DNA of 9,572 nt from UBA961 sp041191145 (lineage in GTDB: Bacteria; Bacteroidota; Ignavibacteria; Kapaibacteriales; UBA961). The position numbers were made by a program, and so were the translations under genes. The notes beneath the pieces are model-generated. The model had not been told where the DNA came from, did not search any database, and worked only from the letters and a program-made list of their open reading frames with translations. The stretch spans positions 1-9,572 of the forward strand of contig JBEEPK010000069.1 in the NCBI GenBank assembly GCA_041191145.1, written 5' to 3'. Below, piece by piece: positions 5,967 to 9,572 of the stretch. The first letter of the stretch is position 1. Each line of letters opens with the position of its first letter.

Positions 5967-6914
5967 TTAATCAGCTGATTGAGTTTTTTTCAGAAGAAAT
6001 TTCAGTGGAATATGCAATCTGTTTCGCCAGGCTTCTTCATTGTGCTCTGCATTTTCATCGAGATGGAATTGATACAGAGATGCATCATAACCAGCAGATG
6101 TACAAAGCGCATTCATTTTCTCTTGATAGGGCATATAGAGTGAATCCAAACCGAGCGTTCCATGATCGAGATAGATTTTCTTTCTAGCTATAAATATTGG
6201 TAATTCCATGGAGAGATATTCAAGGATAGCTTCAGGAATTGATGGATCTTGAACGAGTAAAGAACCAGGCCAATGAGTGGAGAGTCCGGCGATACCACCA
6301 AATTGATCGGGATATTCGCATAATGCATAGAGTGAGATTAATCCACCCATGCTTGAACCCATGAGAAAATTATGATCAGGAGAAGAGGAAGCAGAAAACA
6401 TTTTTTCTATGAAGGGTTTCAGTTCTTGAGTAAGAAAAGAAAGATATTCATCACCAAGTGGTTTGCCATATAATTCTGTTTTGATGAATTCCTTTCGAAT
6501 ATCTTCAGGAATAAATTGCAATGCCTTTTCAGGGAAGTATTCAGATCTTCTCAAAGTATCAGCATTCCAAATGGCAACTATGATGCAAGGTTGCAGTGAA
6601 TCTGCATATTCCAGCAATGCTTCATCCAAACCCCATTCTTGATGATTCCAAGTACGGGTATCATCAAAAAGCATTTGTCCATCATGCATATATAGAACTG
6701 GATAAGACTTTTTGGGCGAATAACCACTTGGAAGTAAGACATCTATCGTTCTTGATTTCACAAAAACCGATGGAAAATCTGTAAAACGAATAATCTTACC
6801 ATAAGCAACAGTTGGCAATGGCATTATCTGCTGTTCTTCGGCATTGATCGGAATCAATACAATGAGCAACAATATGAAAAGGGGGAAAAACACTCTGTAA
6901 AAGGATAGATTCAT
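5967..6914 (-). CDS. Exported esterase of the alpha/beta-hydrolase fold (putative esterase family)
   Basis: The product belongs to the esterase family PF00756, which includes esterase D, feruloyl esterases and siderophore esterases such as IroE and Fes. From the ATG at 6914 it has 315 residues. A strongly hydrophobic segment at about 5-22 ends in I-P-I-N-A-E-E, a signal peptide. Positions 74-82 read L-Y-M-H-D-G-Q-M-L, typical of the oxyanion-hole region of this family. The nucleophile Ser188 sits in G-S-S-M-G-G. The likely triad partners are Asp250 or Asp257 (Y-L-D-H-G-T-L-G-L-D) and His291 in A-E-H-N-E-E-A-W. An upstream in-frame ATG at 6953 would add 13 polar residues before the signal and leave only 18 bases to the divergent gene, so I prefer 6914. 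It is transcribed ahead of the epimerase and away from the phosphatase-TonB operon. Confidence 0.87.
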   Translation of the reverse strand: MNLSFYRVFFPLFILLLIVLIPINAEEQQIMPLPTVAYGKIIRFTDFPSVFVKSRTIDVLLPSGYSPKKSYPVLYMHDGQMLFDDTRTWNHQEWGLDEALLEYADSLQPCIIVAIWNADTLRRSEYFPEKALQFIPEDIRKEFIKTELYGKPLGDEYLSFLTQELKPFIEKMFSASSSPDHNFLMGSSMGGLISLYALCEYPDQFGGIAGLSTHWPGSLLVQDPSIPEAILEYLSMELPIFIARKKIYLDHGTLGLDSLYMPYQEKMNALCTSAGYDASLYQFHLDENAEHNEEAWRNRLHIPLKFLLKKTQSAD

Positions 6915-6919
6915 GGTAA

Positions 6920-6949
6920 CAAAATTACTATTTTTACCCTTGAATTCAC
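6920..6949 (-). promoter_or_regulatory. Possible promoter of the esterase-epimerase pair
   Basis: On the minus strand TAATTTTG (6920-6927) matches the Bacteroidota -7 box TAnnTTTG exactly. Nineteen bases upstream is GTG (6947-6949), one base from the -33 TTG. The -7 box ends only five bases before the ATG at 6914, so the transcript would be leaderless or nearly so. This agrees with the shorter esterase start but could be chance in AT-rich DNA. The 8-base palindrome TGAATTCA (6941-6948) overlaps the element and could be an operator half-way between the divergent genes. Confidence 0.3.
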
Positions 6950-6971
6950 GCATACTATAAAGCCAATTTTG

Positions 6972-7484
6972 ATGACAGATTCTACCAAGTTTTATGAAGT
7001 AATTCCAGGCTTACTCTTTGCGGGTGAATGTCCTTGGGAAATACCCATGGAAAACAGTCATGTTAATGAGTTAATGTCATTGGGTATTGGAGATTTTATA
7101 ACACTTAGAGATGATGTGAATATTCCCCAGATTACATCAAAAATGAATGGTTTATGTTCTGATGTCTCTCTCTTGCAGTATCCAATTAGGGATTTTTCAG
7201 TGCCAGATAGTGATATGTTGGAGGAAATTCTTGACATTTTGCAAGAAAATATCAAATCCCACAAAACCACCTATGTGAGTTGTGCCAAAGGACTCGGTAG
7301 AACTGGTCTTGTAATTAGCTGTTTTCTCGCAGATTATTATCGTATATCCAATGAAAAAGCTCTGAAACTCATGAATGAAAAAAGAATACACGGTATGTTT
7401 CAGATTGATTCTGATTCCCCTGAAACTCAAGAGCAAATCAATTATGTTATACTCCGATTATCGAAACACTCACATGCATCATAG
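6972..7484 (+). CDS. Dual-specificity-type cysteine phosphatase
   Basis: The 170-residue protein belongs to the protein-tyrosine/dual-specificity phosphatase superfamily and resembles the CDKN3-like or bacterial DSP group. The N-terminus F-Y-E-V-I-P-G-L-L-F-A-G-E is typical of DSPs. The likely general acid is Asp74 in P-I-R-D-F-S-V-P-D. The P-loop is S-C-A-K-G-L-G-R-T-G at 103-112, giving the C-X5-R motif with Cys104 and Arg110. The His that usually precedes the Cys is Ser103. A helix with S-P-E-T-Q-E-Q-I (149-156) follows, as in related enzymes. No signal peptide is visible, so it acts in the cytoplasm on a phosphoprotein, a phosphoinositol or another phosphoester. The ATG at 6972 was chosen; a TTG just before it is in frame. 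The gene overlaps the next one by 11 bases and probably leads the operon. Confidence 0.87.
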   Translation: MTDSTKFYEVIPGLLFAGECPWEIPMENSHVNELMSLGIGDFITLRDDVNIPQITSKMNGLCSDVSLLQYPIRDFSVPDSDMLEEILDILQENIKSHKTTYVSCAKGLGRTGLVISCFLADYYRISNEKALKLMNEKRIHGMFQIDSDSPETQEQINYVILRLSKHSHAS

Positions 7485-7989
7485 AATTACTTCTTTCTCG
7501 GCATTAGTATTACTTATCTTTCTTTTATCATGCGGAGAAGGATTGGTACCACCGGAACCGGATCTGAAAATTGGACCCGGCTTGCTTCGTGGAACCATCA
7601 TCTATGAAGGTGGAGTACAAGGTTGGGTTAATGCTCCTGATAGTGTGGTCGCCATTCGTGCCGCCGGATTCCTGTCATATCCACTTCCGGATAGTGCGGG
7701 TATTATCAATGAATTACTGAATGGAAGAGCCGTGATTTCCGGATTTACATCGCTTCCAATCTTTGTAGATTCTTCAACATTTGAAATTCCGATTGAAAAT
7801 ACTCCCACAACATTGAAGTATTTTGCCATTGCGCAGCAGACCTCAATTGATTTGAATGACCAAACAATCATTGGTGTCTATTCTAATACATCTGATTTTG
7901 CACCAATTCCAATCACTATCAATTCAGGCGATACGGTTTCAATTGTCATTAAAGTAGATTTTCGCAATCGTCCTCCACAGCCATTCTAA
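7474..7989 (+). CDS. Small lipoprotein of unknown function, next to TonB receptor
   Basis: From the ATG at 7474 the protein has 171 residues. Residues 1-20 form a textbook lipoprotein signal: basic start M-H-H-R, hydrophobic core, lipobox L-L-S-C with Cys20 as the lipidated residue. The mature part begins with a proline-rich linker (P-P-E-P). It continues with about 140 residues that look all-beta, starting G-L-L-R-G-T-I-I-Y-E-G-G and ending V-D-F-R-N-R-P-P-Q-P-F. I recognise no family. The G-T-I-(Y/L)-strand opening recalls carboxypeptidase-regulatory-like beta-sandwiches, but that is weak. Longer in-frame starts exist from 7375, deep inside the phosphatase gene, and are rejected because they hide the lipobox. 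The gene overlaps the phosphatase gene by 11 bases and its TAA shares its last A with the receptor ATG, so the three genes are probably translated together. It may serve as an accessory lipoprotein to the receptor. Confidence 0.82.
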   Translation: MHHRITSFSALVLLIFLLSCGEGLVPPEPDLKIGPGLLRGTIIYEGGVQGWVNAPDSVVAIRAAGFLSYPLPDSAGIINELLNGRAVISGFTSLPIFVDSSTFEIPIENTPTTLKYFAIAQQTSIDLNDQTIIGVYSNTSDFAPIPITINSGDTVSIVIKVDFRNRPPQPF

Positions 7990-9572
7990 TGAAGCATTTC
8001 ATAATTCTCATTGTCTCATGCGCATGTTCGGTCATGCAACTTCAAGCAGGAACAATTCGTGGAACCATCTTGGATTCGCTCGATGCAATTCCTCTCTATG
8101 GTGCCAATATTCGAGTTGAGAATACGCAGTTCGGAGCAAGAACAAATGCAGAAGGAAAGTTTGCGATCGATCGCTTGAAAAAAGGTGAATACAAATTGCG
8201 AATCACCTATGTTGGATATTCAACACAAGTCATTCCCGTCAAGCTTACAAGTGATGATGCCGTTTTGAATATATCAATCAATCTTTTGCGAAAAGATGTT
8301 AATTCATCGACTGTGATTGTTTCTGCGGGAAAGCGCACTCAATCTGTTCAGGAAGTACCTGTTTCTGTGACACTTCTTGATCAGGAAGCAATACAGCAAA
8401 GAAATGTCAATCGCATCGATGAAGTTTTGCGTTATGTGTCTGGCGTGAATGTCGCAAGAGATCAAGTCAGCATCCGTGGTTCTTCAGGTTTTGCACTTGG
8501 AATTGGTAGTAGGGTGGCACTTCTTCTGGATGGATTTCCAATGTTGAGTGCAGATAATGGCGACATGAAATTTGATGCATTGCCAATGCCCGAAATCAAT
8601 CGAGTGGAAGTGGTGAAGGGCGCCGGATCGGCTCTCTATGGCACAGGCGCATTGGGTGGAGTGGTATCACTTTTTACGAGAACTCCTGTTGATACGGCTC
8701 GCATCATGATTAGGACATATGCAGGATTCTATTCGCAACCTCGATTTGAGCAATGGCAGGTGCATGATGCGCCACCACCGCTCTATGGAATTGACATGAG
8801 TTATGGTCAGAAATTCGACAATCTCGAATTGACCATTCTGGGTGGCACGCGTTATGACAAAAGTTATCGTTTGACAGATGAATCACGCAGGTATAATCTT
8901 TTTACAAAACTGAATTATACATTCGATAAAGAAGCGAGAACTTCGCTCATGGGCATCGTGAATCTTGCTCATGAAGACAAAGGAGATTGGGTGTTTTGGA
9001 ATTCGCTCGATAGTGCTACCAGACCACCAACCACATCCAATCCCAATCGCAAGACGATTTCAAATAAAGCGATGGCGGGTTTGAATCTAAGGCATATCTT
9101 CGAAGACAATGCATTGCTCAATATTCGATCAAGTATATTTCTCACGGACTTTGATAATTATAATCTCCTTCCAAATGAAGAAGCAATAGCAAGTTCTGCA
9201 AGTTCATTCAATACAGAAGTACAATACTCAAGAACACTTTCAGATGCAGTGTTTTTGACCGCAGGTATGAATTCCATCATCAATACGGTGAATGCACCGA
9301 TCTATGGAATCAAACAGCAGAGATTTTTCTCCGGATATGCGCAAACTGAAATCAAGCCCGGTATTGAGGGATTGATCATGACTATTGGGGGAAGAGTGGA
9401 TCATGAGCAAACAGATACTTCAGCATCGCATTTCGTGATTTCTCCAAAGATTGCTGCAAGCTGGCTTTCTCCATTTGGAGTTCAATTCCGTGCATCGCTT
9501 GGAAGAGGTTTCAGAGCCGCAACCGTGGCAGAACGATTTGCCGCACTGAGATTTCAGGGAATAACGGTGAAA
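7989..9572 (+). CDS. TonB-dependent outer-membrane receptor, N-terminal 528 residues
   Basis: The frame is open from the ATG at 7989 to the end of the window, so the C-terminal part of the barrel is missing. Residues 1-20 are a signal peptide ending L-Q-A. Residues 21-100 form a carboxypeptidase-regulatory-like beta-sandwich (G-T-I-R-G-T-I-L-D-S ... G-A-N-I-R-V ... G-K-F-A-I ... Y-V-G-Y-S). The plug domain covers about 108-232: V-I-V-S-A-G-K-R, V-P-V-S-V-T-L-L, L-R-Y-V-S-G-V-N-V, S-I-R-G-S-S-G-F, R-V-A-L-L-L-D-G-F-P, and R-V-E-V-V-K-G-A-G-S-A-L-Y-G-T-G-A-L-G-G-V-V. The barrel follows with aromatic-rich strands, including S-L-G-R-G-F-R-A-A-T-V-A-E-R-F at 503-517. It takes up a scarce ligand (iron complex, cobalamin or similar) with energy from TonB. 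It is not clearly SusC-like, since no SusD follows within view. Its start overlaps the lipoprotein stop by one base. Confidence 0.95.
   Translation, partial: MKHFIILIVSCACSVMQLQAGTIRGTILDSLDAIPLYGANIRVENTQFGARTNAEGKFAIDRLKKGEYKLRITYVGYSTQVIPVKLTSDDAVLNISINLLRKDVNSSTVIVSAGKRTQSVQEVPVSVTLLDQEAIQQRNVNRIDEVLRYVSGVNVARDQVSIRGSSGFALGIGSRVALLLDGFPMLSADNGDMKFDALPMPEINRVEVVKGAGSALYGTGALGGVVSLFTRTPVDTARIMIRTYAGFYSQPRFEQWQVHDAPPPLYGIDMSYGQKFDNLELTILGGTRYDKSYRLTDESRRYNLFTKLNYTFDKEARTSLMGIVNLAHEDKGDWVFWNSLDSATRPPTTSNPNRKTISNKAMAGLNLRHIFEDNALLNIRSSIFLTDFDNYNLLPNEEAIASSASSFNTEVQYSRTLSDAVFLTAGMNSIINTVNAPIYGIKQQRFFSGYAQTEIKPGIEGLIMTIGGRVDHEQTDTSASHFVISPKIAASWLSPFGVQFRASLGRGFRAATVAERFAALRFQGITVK

Noticed and set aside
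5723..6187. 154-codon plus-strand reading frame across the epimerase-esterase junction
   Set aside because: It runs antisense to two confident genes, has a composition unlike a real protein, and shows no motif.
6915..6953. Longer esterase start at the ATG at 6953
   Set aside because: It puts 13 polar residues in front of the hydrophobic signal segment and leaves only 18 bases to the divergent gene; still possible.
6964..6971. CAATTTTG as a -7 box for the phosphatase operon
   Set aside because: One mismatch to TAnnTTTG, and it ends directly at the ATG, so transcription would begin inside the coding sequence.
7375..7473. Longer start for the lipoprotein inside the phosphatase gene
   Set aside because: It would bury the lipobox behind 33 extra residues and overlap the phosphatase by over 100 bases.

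Overview
The window reads as an ordinary chromosomal stretch of a moderately AT-rich bacterium, most likely in the Bacteroidota or the wider FCB group (for example an Ignavibacteria- or Kapaibacteria-like lineage). The support is a TTG-N20-TATATTTG promoter that fits the Bacteroidota -33/-7 consensus (TTG and TAnnTTTG), a lipoprotein signal ending in C-N-A-Q, a TonB-dependent receptor with an N-terminal carboxypeptidase-regulatory-like domain, a tRNA gene without an encoded CCA, and mostly weak Shine-Dalgarno sequences. The phylum is inferred. I saw no phage genes, insertion sequences or CRISPR array.

Layout. Positions 1-252 hold the C-terminal end of a probable phosphoribosyltransferase on the plus strand. 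It converges with a tRNA-Pro(TGG) gene on the minus strand (286-360), and a hairpin terminator lies between them. A region without a firm gene (361-654) contains a promoter and a 5' leader with two hairpins. It leads into a secreted amidohydrolase-fold protein (655-1953) that lacks the usual metal ligands. A terminator hairpin separates this gene from a convergent Lon-family ATP-dependent protease (1983-4445, minus).

The protease is divergent from a lipoprotein-type methionine sulfoxide reductase B (4468-4956, plus), with only 22 bases between the start codons. The msrB gene runs stop-to-stop, with no spacer, into a minus-strand pair transcribed in the order exported esterase (5967-6914), then NAD-dependent epimerase/dehydratase (4957-5946).

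The esterase is divergent from a tightly packed plus-strand operon. It encodes a dual-specificity-type cysteine phosphatase (6972-7484), a small lipoprotein of unknown function (7474-7989) and a TonB-dependent receptor (from 7989, cut by the window end). These genes overlap by 11 and 1 bases.

How the genes may work together. The TonB receptor, its co-encoded lipoprotein and the divergent secreted esterase could form an uptake and processing locus for a ligand such as a siderophore ester, but nothing in the sequence identifies the ligand. The Lon-like protease and MsrB both deal with damaged proteins, in different compartments. The least expected points are the phosphatase at the head of a TonB-receptor operon, the amidohydrolase without its metal-binding histidines, and the structured leader in front of it.
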